A stretch of DNA of 17,052 nt from Lachnospiraceae bacterium (GTDB lineage Bacteria > Bacillota > Clostridia > Lachnospirales > Lachnospiraceae). The DNA lies in contig DOVG01000089.1 in the NCBI GenBank assembly GCA_003520205.1, positions 1 through 17,052 on the forward strand, in the 5' to 3' direction. The translations under genes and the position numbers were made by a program. Under the pieces are notes generated by a model, which saw only the letters and a list, made by a program, of their open reading frames with translations, was not told the DNA's origin and searched no databases. Of the stretch, positions 1 through 8,240 are shown in pieces. Each line of letters begins with the position of its first letter. The first letter of the stretch is position 1.

Positions 1-1884
1 GACTGTGTTTCTTATTCTGCAGTTTCCAAGCCTGAAATGGTGGTTACATATCTGGCGTTGGGAATGATAGGCGCAGTAAGCGTATTTCTTGATAAGAACA
101 GTACTGCGGCAAATATGTATGACATATTCAAGGAGTCAGACAGTGTGCTGCTTCTTACAGATAAACCTATGAAGGACTACGAGGAAAGCTGTAATAAAAA
201 GTCCCTCAGGCAGCTGTATACGGACGCTCTGGCTATGGGTGAAGTGTCGGAAGGTTACCTGGAAACAAAAAGTGGTGACGAGCTTTCGGAGATACTTTTT
301 ACAACAGGTACTACTGGTAAGCCGAAAGGAGTCATGCTCTCTTACAAATCCGTATATAATATCCTGAATAATACCATAGATGGTATAGGAGTGAGGGAGG
401 ATGAGATACTTCTGCTTCCACTGCCATTAAATCATTCTTTTGCACTAAGAGTTCTTAGAGCTGTTCTCTATAAGGGGGCAACTCTAGTGCTTCAGAATGG
501 ATTTACATTTGCAAAGGAAGTAGAAAATAATATAGGAACATTTAAATGTACTGCAATGGCGGCGGTACCGGCATCTTATGAAGTGATGCATTCTCAGATG
601 CAGGATGAACTCCCAAGAGTTCTGGGGAATTTGAGATATATAGAGTTTGGAGCAGGGTCTTTGACTTTAAGACAAAGAAAAGAGATAAATGAACTGATAC
701 CGAAGGTTCATATATATAATACCTGGGGAAGTTCGGAGTCCGGTGGCGCTGTTTTCTGTGATGTCACAGATGTTATAGTAAAGCCTGATAAGGCAAATGC
801 CCTTGGAAAACCGCTTCCGGGGAAAATAGATATAAGGACGCTTGATTCTGAAGGAAATGAATTTGTAAGTGATGCGGCACATCCGGGCAGAATGTCCATC
901 AAGGGCGATATGGTTATGACCGGGTACTGGAAGAATGAAAAGCTTACAGAGGAAACACTTAAAGATGGCTGGCTTCTGACTTCAGATATGATATATATAG
1001 ATATTGATGGATATGTATATATGCTTGGAAGAGCAGATGATATAATAAATGTCGGAGGAGAGAAGGTTTCCCCTCTTGAAGTCGAAACTGTAGCAGGAAG
1101 TTTTGCAGCTATAAGAGAATGTGCATGTATAGGCGTCAAAGATCCGGATAAAGTGCTTGGTCAGATTCCGGTACTTTTCATATCGGTGAATAGCGGTTAT
1201 AATGAGCAGGAGTTTGTAAAGTATCTGTCAGGAGAACTTGAGAAGTATAAGATACCTAAGAAATATATAATAGTAGAAGCTATTCCTAAGAACAGGATGC
1301 AGAAGATAGACAGAAAAGCTCTGAGGCAGATGTGGGATAATAAAGACAGCCTGGATCTTATGAATCCTGTTATGCAGACACTTCTATCGCGAAGAAGTGT
1401 GCGGAGATTTACCGATAAAGATATACCGAAAGATATACTTGATATGATTCTTAAGGCAGGCTTTCATGCTCCAAGCGGACATAATATGCAGTCCTGGAGA
1501 TTTACCGTACTCACTAAAGAAAGTGATATAAGCAGACTGAAAAGTGCAGTGCTTATAAGTGCAAAAAATGAAGGAATACATGTTTATGGATTTGAAAATC
1601 CGAGGGTGTTAATCCTCGTATCAAACGATAACAGAAATCCGGATGGGTGTCAGGATGCTTCTGCAGCTACAGAAAATATGCTGCTGGCAGCCACGTCCTA
1701 CGGAATTGGTTCGGTGTGGCTGAATCCCCTGAAGACACTCAGAATGGTCGAACCGGTAAAGAGCCTTCTGGATGAGTATGGTATACCCGAGAATCATACT
1801 ATATGGTCCAGTGTAGCGCTTGGCTACTCTTCTCATGAAGGGGCGTCCCTTCAGAAGAGGGAGGATGTAATAAAGTATATATAA
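1..1884 (+). CDS. AMP-forming acyl/amino-acid ligase fused to a nitroreductase domain (5' partial)
   Basis: The reading frame is open from base 1, so the true start lies upstream; numbering here counts the Met at 37 as residue 1. Residues 1-430 are an ANL-superfamily ligase: the phosphate loop TTGTTGKPKG (89-98), the adenine motif YNTWGSSESG (227-236), DGWLLTSD (310-317), GRADDIINVGGEK (331-343) and a C-terminal lysine in QKIDR (K423), the usual adenylation lysine. Residues about 441-615 are a complete FMN nitroreductase domain, with RRSVRRF (452-458) and APSGHNMQSW (478-487). The expected chemistry is ATP-dependent activation of a carboxylate followed by thioester formation, with a linked flavin redox step. 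The substrate cannot be read from sequence. Only a short N-terminal part of the ligase is missing. It lies 46 bases before a secreted-protein gene and probably belongs to the same transcript. Domain identity is secure; its role in the glycan locus is unknown. Confidence 0.9.
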   Translation, partial: DCVSYSAVSKPEMVVTYLALGMIGAVSVFLDKNSTAANMYDIFKESDSVLLLTDKPMKDYEESCNKKSLRQLYTDALAMGEVSEGYLETKSGDELSEILFTTGTTGKPKGVMLSYKSVYNILNNTIDGIGVREDEILLLPLPLNHSFALRVLRAVLYKGATLVLQNGFTFAKEVENNIGTFKCTAMAAVPASYEVMHSQMQDELPRVLGNLRYIEFGAGSLTLRQRKEINELIPKVHIYNTWGSSESGGAVFCDVTDVIVKPDKANALGKPLPGKIDIRTLDSEGNEFVSDAAHPGRMSIKGDMVMTGYWKNEKLTEETLKDGWLLTSDMIYIDIDGYVYMLGRADDIINVGGEKVSPLEVETVAGSFAAIRECACIGVKDPDKVLGQIPVLFISVNSGYNEQEFVKYLSGELEKYKIPKKYIIVEAIPKNRMQKIDRKALRQMWDNKDSLDLMNPVMQTLLSRRSVRRFTDKDIPKDILDMILKAGFHAPSGHNMQSWRFTVLTKESDISRLKSAVLISAKNEGIHVYGFENPRVLILVSNDNRNPDGCQDASAATENMLLAATSYGIGSVWLNPLKTLRMVEPVKSLLDEYGIPENHTIWSSVALGYSSHEGASLQKREDVIKYI

Positions 1885-1891
1885 ATAAATC

Positions 1892-1897
1892 AGGAGG
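1892..1897 (+). promoter_or_regulatory. Strong ribosome-binding site in front of a 12-codon ORF
   Basis: AGGAGG is a perfect anti-Shine-Dalgarno match and lies 8 bases before the ATG at 1906. That ATG opens only a tiny ORF; the larger gene at 1931 has its own GGAG (1921-1924) at 6-base spacing. The best site of this intergenic region therefore does not serve the large gene directly. Confidence 0.6.
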
Positions 1898-1905
1898 TTA
1901 TCCTG

Positions 1906-1944
1906 ATGAAAGAAGTTAAAGGAGAAAGTTATGATAAGTATTAA
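1906..1944 (+). CDS. Possible 12-residue leader peptide overlapping the next gene
   Basis: The ORF encodes MKEVKGESYDKY and stops at TAA 1942-1944, after overlapping the start of the 1931 gene by 14 bases in another frame. Support is its perfect AGGAGG at 8-base spacing. A ribosome ending here would stop just past the downstream start and could re-initiate, so translational coupling is plausible. The peptide has no run of one amino acid that would suggest a classical attenuator. It may equally be a chance ORF or a remnant of an older start, so confidence is low. Confidence 0.35.
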   Translation: MKEVKGESYDKY

Positions 1945-2719
1945 AAGGAAAATCGTGAGTCTGGTACTTGTACTGGCTGTTTTAGTATCTATAGTTCCGG
2001 CTTCTATAGTTAAAGCGGCACCTACATATAATGAGATGGTTACGCTTGTAATGTATGAGAAGAACCAGATAGCAAGTATATATGTGGATGACATTTTAAG
2101 CTCTGAAGTTATAAATGCTTCAGATGTATCCAGTAGTAAATCATCAGTTGCTTCTATATACAGCATCACAAGAGAAGAACAGGAGAGCGAGACAGAAGTA
2201 GTTGAAAATGATGAAGAGACAGACGATATAAATACTTATTCATATGTCATAGACCTGAAGCTTAAGAAAAAGGGAACAACAGTTATTTCCTTCAAAGTAG
2301 GAAATGAGACTTATACAACTACTGTAAATGTTGTTAAGTATAAGAATCCTGTTAAGACACTTAAGATTACAGGAGTTAAGAGTGGTAAGAATCTTGCCAG
2401 CAAGACTAAGAAAAAGAACTATGTTAATTTTTCCGGTGTTAAGAAGAGCGGTTCAAAGCTTACTATTAAGCCTGCTTCTGGATGGACTGTTGAGAAGATA
2501 ACATTTACTAGTAGCTCATCCGGAGAAACAAAGATATGGAAGAATACTGTAAAGAAAAGAGGAGTTATATCCAAGAAGAAGCTTTCGTCAGCTTCGCTGG
2601 GAACTCTCAAGAAATCAAATACTTATCTGATAGATATAACATTTGTAAATAAAAGTGGTGTAAGAGAAACACTTAATTACTGCATAAGTAAGTCACTTAA
2701 GATACAGGGAGTTTACTGA
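1931..2719 (+). CDS. Secreted lysine-rich beta protein, paralog of the next gene
   Basis: A 262-residue exported protein. Residues 1-29 form a Sec signal peptide (KRK, hydrophobic core LVLVLAVLV, VKA before the mature AP). The mature part alternates short beta-like segments with Ser/Thr/Lys-rich stretches: an acidic patch at 82-98, a strand rich in TYTTTVNVV (127-135), then KNPVKTLKITGVKSGK (138-153) and a basic C-terminal half. The order resembles bacterial Ig-like (Big_2-type) folds, but I cannot assign a family firmly. There is no LPxTG motif, C-terminal membrane anchor, SLH or wall-binding repeat, so it is either released or held by charge. Start ATG 1931 has GGAG six bases upstream. The next gene encodes a clear paralog. 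Binding to an anionic wall polymer is inference from the lysine content and the location. Confidence 0.85.
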   Translation: MISIKRKIVSLVLVLAVLVSIVPASIVKAAPTYNEMVTLVMYEKNQIASIYVDDILSSEVINASDVSSSKSSVASIYSITREEQESETEVVENDEETDDINTYSYVIDLKLKKKGTTVISFKVGNETYTTTVNVVKYKNPVKTLKITGVKSGKNLASKTKKKNYVNFSGVKKSGSKLTIKPASGWTVEKITFTSSSSGETKIWKNTVKKRGVISKKKLSSASLGTLKKSNTYLIDITFVNKSGVRETLNYCISKSLKIQGVY

Positions 2720-2775
2720 TAATTACTGCAAAGTAACCTGTAGGTCATATTATAAGATAGTTAAGAGGTAATAAC

Positions 2776-3555
2776 ATGAAGATAAATATAAAAAAAGTAT
2801 TTGCATTTCTTGCAGCTGTAATCATTTTGATAAGCTCTATGCCGGCCATAAGCAGTGAAGCGGCTACACTTAGAACTAAGTCAAAGTCATATGGATATTA
2901 TAATCCAAGATTAAAGAGTAATATAGCAACTGTAGAGATTACAGGACTTACAAAATCACAGAAGATAACAAAGGGTACTGTTAAGAGTAGTAATACTGCA
3001 GTTGGTAAGATAATGGGATATACCAGAAGAAAGTACAGCTCTTCAACGGCAAAGGTTGATTCTAAATCACAGAAGAAATCAAGCAGCAGTTATACTTATA
3101 CAATCAGGGTCAGAGTCTTATCTGTAGGAAATACAAATATCACTTATGATATAGATGGAAAAACTTATACAACTGTTTTATATATCGATGAGTTTAAAAA
3201 TCCTATTACAAAAATGACAATTACCGGGGTTGAATCAGGAAAGGATATTTCCACGAAGATAGACTTCAGCAAGGGAAATGGTAGACTCATATATAACAGT
3301 GCAAATGTTAAGAAAGCAAAGTTTAAGATAACACCAGTGGATGGCTGGAGAGTAGTAAGAATGTCCTGTGAGAATGAATCAACAGGATATGAATACAGCA
3401 AGTCGAGTTATTCATCATCCAAGAAGCTCAAGTCAATTACTCTTGGAAAGCTTAAATCAAAATATGATTACACTATAACAGCAACGCTTGTTGATAATTA
3501 TGGAAATTCAGCGAAGGTAACTATTACGCTTGAGTCACCTTCAAACAAGTTATAA
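2776..3555 (+). CDS. Secreted Ser/Lys-rich beta protein, paralog of the preceding gene
   Basis: A 259-residue exported protein with a signal peptide at 1-29 (KINIKK, core FAFLAAVIILI, SEA before AT). It shares with the 1931 product the core pattern KTYTTVLYIDEFKNPITKM (129-147) followed by TITGVESGKD, then a GWRVVRM segment matching GWTVEKI and a SKKLKSITLGKLKSKYDY segment matching the partner's KKKLSSASLGTLKKSNTY. This shows an old tandem duplication. The middle (about 85-105) is Ser/Lys-rich low complexity in place of the partner's acidic patch. No anchor motif is visible. AGAGG at 2764-2768 sits 7 bases before the ATG. The function is unknown; placement between a ligase and glycosyltransferases suggests an accessory role at the cell surface. 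Confidence 0.85.
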   Translation: MKINIKKVFAFLAAVIILISSMPAISSEAATLRTKSKSYGYYNPRLKSNIATVEITGLTKSQKITKGTVKSSNTAVGKIMGYTRRKYSSSTAKVDSKSQKKSSSSYTYTIRVRVLSVGNTNITYDIDGKTYTTVLYIDEFKNPITKMTITGVESGKDISTKIDFSKGNGRLIYNSANVKKAKFKITPVDGWRVVRMSCENESTGYEYSKSSYSSSKKLKSITLGKLKSKYDYTITATLVDNYGNSAKVTITLESPSNKL

Positions 3556-3570
3556 AAACGGAGAGAACAG

Positions 3571-4500
3571 ATGGATAAAATAGCGGTACTTATTCCATGC
3601 TACAATGAAAGTAAGACAATTGAAAAAGTAGTAAAGGATTTTAAGAAAGTCCTTCCAGAGGCAGTTATCTATGTCTATGATAATAATTCCAGTGATGGTA
3701 CAGACGAGATAGCAAGAAAAGCAGGTGCGGTAGTTAGATATGAGTACCAGCAGGGCAAGGGTAATGTTATCAGAAGAATGTTCCGTGAGATAGATGCTGA
3801 AGCATATGTAATGGTAGATGGCGATGACACCTATCCTGCAGAACATGCCAGAGAAATGGTTGATAAGATAATTAATCGAAACGTGGATATGGTTATAGGA
3901 GACAGACTCTCTTCTACATATTATGAGGAGAATAAGAGACCATTTCATAATTTTGGTAATTCACTTGTTCAGAAAAGTATAAACATGCTTTTTCATTCAG
4001 ATATAAAGGATATTATGACAGGATACAGAGCATTTTCCTATCTTTTTGTAAAGTCATTTCCGATACTTTCAAATGGTTTTGAGATAGAAACAGAAATGAC
4101 TATCCATGCTATAGATAAGAGGATGTTTCTGGAAAATGTTGTAATAGATTATCGTGACAGACCGGAGGGGAGCGAGTCCAAGCTTAACACCTATTCAGAT
4201 GGAATGAAGGTTATATTTACTATCATAAAGCTGTTCAGAATATATAAACCATTTTCATTCTTTGGTTTACTTGCAACTCTTCTTACTATACTTGCTGCAG
4301 TATTCTTTGTTCCTGTATTTATAGATTATCTGAATACCGGAATGGTTGAGAAGTTTCCTACACTTATCGTGTGTGGATTTGTAATTATAGCAGCTATTAT
4401 AAGCTTATTCAGTGGACTGCTTCTTTCTTCCATAGCGCAGAAGAATAAGCAGGATTTTGAGATGGAGCTGAATAAAATATACAGGGATTATAAGGATTAA
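3571..4500 (+). CDS. GT2 glycosyltransferase, polyprenyl-phosphate-sugar synthase type
   Basis: A 309-residue GT-A-fold enzyme. Motifs: VLIPCYNES near the N-terminus, YDNNSSDGT (36-44), the nucleotide-sugar/metal motif DGDD (83-86), DIMTGYRAF (147-155), FEIETEM (170-176) and ESKLNTY (202-208). Two C-terminal membrane helices follow (about 229-251 and 263-287). This layout is known from dolichol-phosphate-mannose synthase-like and GtrB-like proteins, which move a sugar from a nucleotide donor to a polyprenyl phosphate at the inner membrane face. The sugar cannot be told from sequence. GGAG at 3560-3563 lies 7 bases upstream of the ATG. Three bases separate its stop from the next gene, a large polytopic protein that could use the lipid-linked sugar on the outside. 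Family is certain; the exact donor and acceptor are inferred. Confidence 0.93.
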   Translation: MDKIAVLIPCYNESKTIEKVVKDFKKVLPEAVIYVYDNNSSDGTDEIARKAGAVVRYEYQQGKGNVIRRMFREIDAEAYVMVDGDDTYPAEHAREMVDKIINRNVDMVIGDRLSSTYYEENKRPFHNFGNSLVQKSINMLFHSDIKDIMTGYRAFSYLFVKSFPILSNGFEIETEMTIHAIDKRMFLENVVIDYRDRPEGSESKLNTYSDGMKVIFTIIKLFRIYKPFSFFGLLATLLTILAAVFFVPVFIDYLNTGMVEKFPTLIVCGFVIIAAIISLFSGLLLSSIAQKNKQDFEMELNKIYRDYKD

Positions 4501-4503
4501 ACC

Positions 4504-6396
4504 ATGGAAAAGAATAGAAAAAGTATATCAAAGATAGATTACGTCTTTTCTTTTGTTTTAGCGGTTATATCAGCTATAGGTCTTACATGTAATATGAAGG
4601 ATCTGTATGTTGAACTGGATTCATATATGGAAAAGTTTCCAGCTTTTATGAGAGCCATATTTCGTATGGTTCTTGTTATTAACCCCGATAGACTGTACAT
4701 ATCTTTAGTCATACTTGCAGTTTTTATTCTTATTCTTTATTCAAAAAGGTTTGAATATACACGTAGAGATAATATTATGGCCGGGATTTTCGCGGCCTTT
4801 TTCAGCGTTATGCAGATAATTGCACTCTCCTTTGATACAAATAACTCGGCAGACTTTATACGTGTATCTGCATTTGTATTTATAAGAGCCTGTTTTTATA
4901 CCTTTGGATATATGATTGTATGGTTTAATATATCCAGGTTGGTTCTGAAGGGTTACGACAGGCTGAGTGAAAGAAATGCTTTTTTTGGAGAGGCTGTTAC
5001 TAAGTACGAGACTAGGAAGCATATGATAAAATATATGCTTATCATGCTTCTTTGCTGGCTCCCATACTATATCCTGCTCTTTCCGGGAACAGGTAATGGA
5101 GATACATCCAGACAGATTATTATGTTCTTCCATGAAAGAAAGGACATGCTTCTTGATTATTCTCCGAACGTAGCGGATGACGTATATATTACAAATATGC
5201 ATCCATTCTTTACGACTGTCATATTCGGTATTTTTGCAAAACTGGGAGTAAATCTATTTGGAGATATAGAGATAGGTGTTGGTATTTATACATTTATCCA
5301 GATGGTTCTTTATTCAGTGGTGTTCAGCTATATCATATGCTATTTTGAGAAACAGGGATTAAATAAGAAATTTAAGAATATAATGCTGGTATTTATAGCG
5401 CTGTGTCCACTGTTCCCGCTTTATAGTATATGTATGCTTAAGGATACTATGTTTGCACTTTGCTATATACCACTTACTGTTATGATGTGTGAGATATATA
5501 GAACAAAGGGAGAATGCTTTAAGTCATGGAGCTTTACCATTGGACTTCTTGTGTGTTCGGTACTTTTTACATTGACAAAGAATCAGGGCGTTTATTTTCT
5601 TATAGTTATTCTGGCTGTAAGTATTCTCGTCTATCGTAAGTTTATACTTAAGATACTTATAAGTCTGGGTATTCCTGTGGTATTCTTTATATTTATATGG
5701 TCCATGCTGATTCTGCCTGCTGCAAAAGTAGCATCAGGTGGTAAGCAGGAAATGCTTGGAGCATTATTCCAGTGTACGGCAAGATATATTAAAGAGTATC
5801 CTGATGATGTAACACCTGCAGAAAAAGAAGCTATAAGCAAGGTGCTTGATTATGATAAACTGCCGGAGCTTTATAATGCACAGCTTCAGGACCCGGTTAA
5901 ATTTACTTTTAATCAGGAAAGTACTTCAGAAGACATGAAGGGATATTTTGGTGCTTTCTTCTCTATGTTTAAGAAGCATCCTGTTTGTTATATAGATGCA
6001 GTGATAAACAATGCCTTCGGGTTCTTTGATGTATCCAGAATGTCGAAGATGGCTTATACATATTTCTGGAACAGAATAGATAAGGATAATAAGCTGTATG
6101 TGGGCGGCGCATTTCCAAGACTTCAGAAGATAGGCTATAAGCTGATATTCTTTGTTCAGAGGATTCCTGTGATACATATATTTTTAAGTGTGGGAACTTA
6201 TACGATGTTATCGATATTCCTGGTGCTCCTCGTTATCAGAAATAAAGAGTATGGGAAGCTTTATCCTTTGATGATTACAATTCTTTCCCTGATGCTTCTG
6301 GTAATATCACCAGCCGGAGGAAATTTCAGATATACCATGCCGATGTTCATGCTGCTGGTATTCAATCTGCTTTTTATTAGTTGCAGGAAATTATAA
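4504..6396 (+). CDS. Large polytopic membrane protein, GT-C-like (DUF6020-type)
   Basis: A 630-residue protein with roughly a dozen hydrophobic segments along its length and a larger soluble loop at about 405-500. Two conserved-looking loop motifs stand out: LLFPGTGNGDTSRQ (191-204) and NMHPFFTT (231-238), plus a lysine-aspartate pair in MLKDTMF further on. A first outer loop with acidic residues and a following H-P motif is what polyprenyl-phosphate-dependent GT-C transferases and the uncharacterised DUF6020 family show; I place it there by pattern only. It follows the GT2 by three bases, with AAGG at 4492-4495 as ribosome site, so the two are likely made together. Probable role: extracytoplasmic sugar transfer or polymer assembly. 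A polymerase or flippase role cannot be ruled out. Confidence 0.8.
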   Translation: MEKNRKSISKIDYVFSFVLAVISAIGLTCNMKDLYVELDSYMEKFPAFMRAIFRMVLVINPDRLYISLVILAVFILILYSKRFEYTRRDNIMAGIFAAFFSVMQIIALSFDTNNSADFIRVSAFVFIRACFYTFGYMIVWFNISRLVLKGYDRLSERNAFFGEAVTKYETRKHMIKYMLIMLLCWLPYYILLFPGTGNGDTSRQIIMFFHERKDMLLDYSPNVADDVYITNMHPFFTTVIFGIFAKLGVNLFGDIEIGVGIYTFIQMVLYSVVFSYIICYFEKQGLNKKFKNIMLVFIALCPLFPLYSICMLKDTMFALCYIPLTVMMCEIYRTKGECFKSWSFTIGLLVCSVLFTLTKNQGVYFLIVILAVSILVYRKFILKILISLGIPVVFFIFIWSMLILPAAKVASGGKQEMLGALFQCTARYIKEYPDDVTPAEKEAISKVLDYDKLPELYNAQLQDPVKFTFNQESTSEDMKGYFGAFFSMFKKHPVCYIDAVINNAFGFFDVSRMSKMAYTYFWNRIDKDNKLYVGGAFPRLQKIGYKLIFFVQRIPVIHIFLSVGTYTMLSIFLVLLVIRNKEYGKLYPLMITILSLMLLVISPAGGNFRYTMPMFMLLVFNLLFISCRKL

Positions 6397-6412
6397 AAAC
6401 TATACAGAAAAA

Positions 6413-8230
6413 ATGAAAACAAAAACTATAATAAAGAAAATAATAAAAATTGTAATACTGACTCTTGTATTTCTGTCAGGCTTTACCTTCGCAACCCTGG
6501 TGTGGCTGCTTAGAACCTGGTCAGACCTGACAGCATCTGAAGTTATATATCATCTGACACAATCGCTGGAAGGTACTAATCCGGAGATGATAGTGAGCTA
6601 CTTACTTAAGTATCTGCTTCCGGTCATTTTAGTTATGGCTGTAGCGGTATGGGTGGCTCTCTTTGCACATAAAAAGGCTAAAGTATTAATCATATACATT
6701 TTGTATTTTATAGGAGCTATCGGTCTTTTTTGTATGTCCGGACTTCTTCTGGAGAAAAGAATCGGTTTTATTTCTTATATGAAATCCTATTTGGCGGCAA
6801 CTTCAGGTTCCGGAGATGATTTTATCGGGCAAAATTATGTGGATCCGAAGAGTGTTAAGCTTACATTTCCTGATAAGAAAAGAAATGTAATATATATTTA
6901 TCTTGAATCCCTGGAAATGACATTTGCAGATGAAAAATCGGGTGGAGCTTTTGATAAGAATGTCATTCCTGAATTGACAGAGCTTTCTAAAGAGGGAGAG
7001 GATTTCTCCGGAAGTAAAGATATACTTGAAGGTGGGGCGTCGCTTTCCGGAACTAACTGGACTATGGGAGCAATGTTCGGACAGACTTCGGGACTTCCAC
7101 TTCAGGTTTCTATTGGTGGAAATGCTATGTCTAAGGAATCTGAATTCTTCCCTGACCTTGTGACTTTCGGAGATATACTTCAGGATGAGGGATATAAGAA
7201 TTATCTGCTCCTTGGTTCAGAAGCAAAGTTTGGAGGAAGAGACACATATTTCTCACAGCACGGAGATTATGAGCTTCTTGATTATAACTGGGCTATAAAA
7301 GAAGGCAAGATTCCTGAGGATTACTATGTATGGTGGGGCTACGAGGATGAGAAGCTTTTTGAATTCGCAAAGGAAGAGTTGACGGAGATAGCCGGAAGGG
7401 ATGAACCCTTTAATTTTTCTTTACTTACGGTAGATACTCATTTCGAGGACGGATGGGTATGTGACTTGTGCAAGGATGAATTTGGAGATAATCAGTATGC
7501 AAATGTATTTGCGTGCTCCAGTCGTCAGGTAGCAGACTTTGTGAAATGGATTCAGAAGCAGCCGTTTTATGAAAATACCACAATTGTTCTGGCAGGTGAC
7601 CATACTACTATGGATAAGGATTTCTGTAAAGAAGTACCTGATGATTACACAAGAAGAACTTATGTTTCATATATTAATTCTGCAGTGGAAGTAGAAAGTC
7701 AAAATGACAGGAAGTATGCAACTATTGATCTCTTTCCTACTACACTTGCTTCAATGGGAGTTACGATAGAAGGCGATAGACTTGGACTTGGAACGAATCT
7801 CTTTTCTGATAAAGAGACATTTGTTGAAGAACAGGGAGTGGAAGAGATGGATAGGTTACTTGGAACGCCATCATCCTTCATGACGAAGCTGAGTCATATA
7901 GTTGTAACAACCAAGACTCTGGATAATATCCAGAAAACAGATATTAAAGTAGTATCAAATGATGATAATAATCTGACTATTTCACTGCCGCAGGTGAGGT
8001 CAATAAATGTTACAAGTCTTGAGAAGGCTGAGCTTGAGGTCAAGAATAAAGCAACAGGTGAAGTAAAGAATTATGATATGGTAATTAAGCCAAAGGAAAA
8101 TGATCCGAACAAATTCTCTGTGAAGAGCGAGACGGATATTCCGGATACGGAGATGGATAATATAGAAGTAAGTATTTATTTTACTACACAGGGAATAAAG
8201 CATTATAAAGTTTACGAATGGTCAAAATAA
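6413..8230 (+). CDS. LTA synthase/OpgB-like phosphoglycerol transferase, first of a tandem pair
   Basis: A 605-residue alkaline-phosphatase-superfamily enzyme. Three N-terminal membrane helices (about 8-32, 63-85, 90-113) are followed by an extracytoplasmic catalytic domain. Visible active-site pieces: E165 in YIYLES, the nucleophile candidate T217 in GTNWTMGAMF, D341/H343 in VDTHF and D396/H397 in AGDH, the expected metal-site pattern. The DTHFEDG-type motif resembles OpgB/MdoB more than canonical LtaS. Family members transfer glycerol phosphate from phosphatidylglycerol to a glycan or glycolipid. C350, C353 and C368 lie beside the metal motif and recur in the neighbour. Residues about 495-605 form an extra beta-rich C-terminal region. 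The start has no good Shine-Dalgarno sequence (nearest AGGA is 24 bases away), so it may depend on coupling to the upstream gene, 16 bases before. Donor and acceptor are inferred. Confidence 0.92.
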   Translation: MKTKTIIKKIIKIVILTLVFLSGFTFATLVWLLRTWSDLTASEVIYHLTQSLEGTNPEMIVSYLLKYLLPVILVMAVAVWVALFAHKKAKVLIIYILYFIGAIGLFCMSGLLLEKRIGFISYMKSYLAATSGSGDDFIGQNYVDPKSVKLTFPDKKRNVIYIYLESLEMTFADEKSGGAFDKNVIPELTELSKEGEDFSGSKDILEGGASLSGTNWTMGAMFGQTSGLPLQVSIGGNAMSKESEFFPDLVTFGDILQDEGYKNYLLLGSEAKFGGRDTYFSQHGDYELLDYNWAIKEGKIPEDYYVWWGYEDEKLFEFAKEELTEIAGRDEPFNFSLLTVDTHFEDGWVCDLCKDEFGDNQYANVFACSSRQVADFVKWIQKQPFYENTTIVLAGDHTTMDKDFCKEVPDDYTRRTYVSYINSAVEVESQNDRKYATIDLFPTTLASMGVTIEGDRLGLGTNLFSDKETFVEEQGVEEMDRLLGTPSSFMTKLSHIVVTTKTLDNIQKTDIKVVSNDDNNLTISLPQVRSINVTSLEKAELEVKNKATGEVKNYDMVIKPKENDPNKFSVKSETDIPDTEMDNIEVSIYFTTQGIKHYKVYEWSK

Positions 8231-8240
8231 AGAGGATAAG

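Noticed and set aside
1621..2169. 182-codon minus-strand ORF across the ligase end and the secreted-protein start
   Set aside because: It is antisense to two well-supported genes, has no plausible domain, and its sequence reads as a complement of their codons.
2720..2775. Possible promoter or terminator between the two secreted-protein genes
   Set aside because: There is a TATAAGAT-like stretch and a small CCTGTAGG near-palindrome, but no paired -35 element and no stable stem with a T-run.
3550..3948. 132-codon minus-strand ORF over the GT2 start
   Set aside because: It is opposite a canonical GT2 N-terminus and shows cysteine- and isoleucine-rich composition typical of antisense frames in AT-rich DNA.
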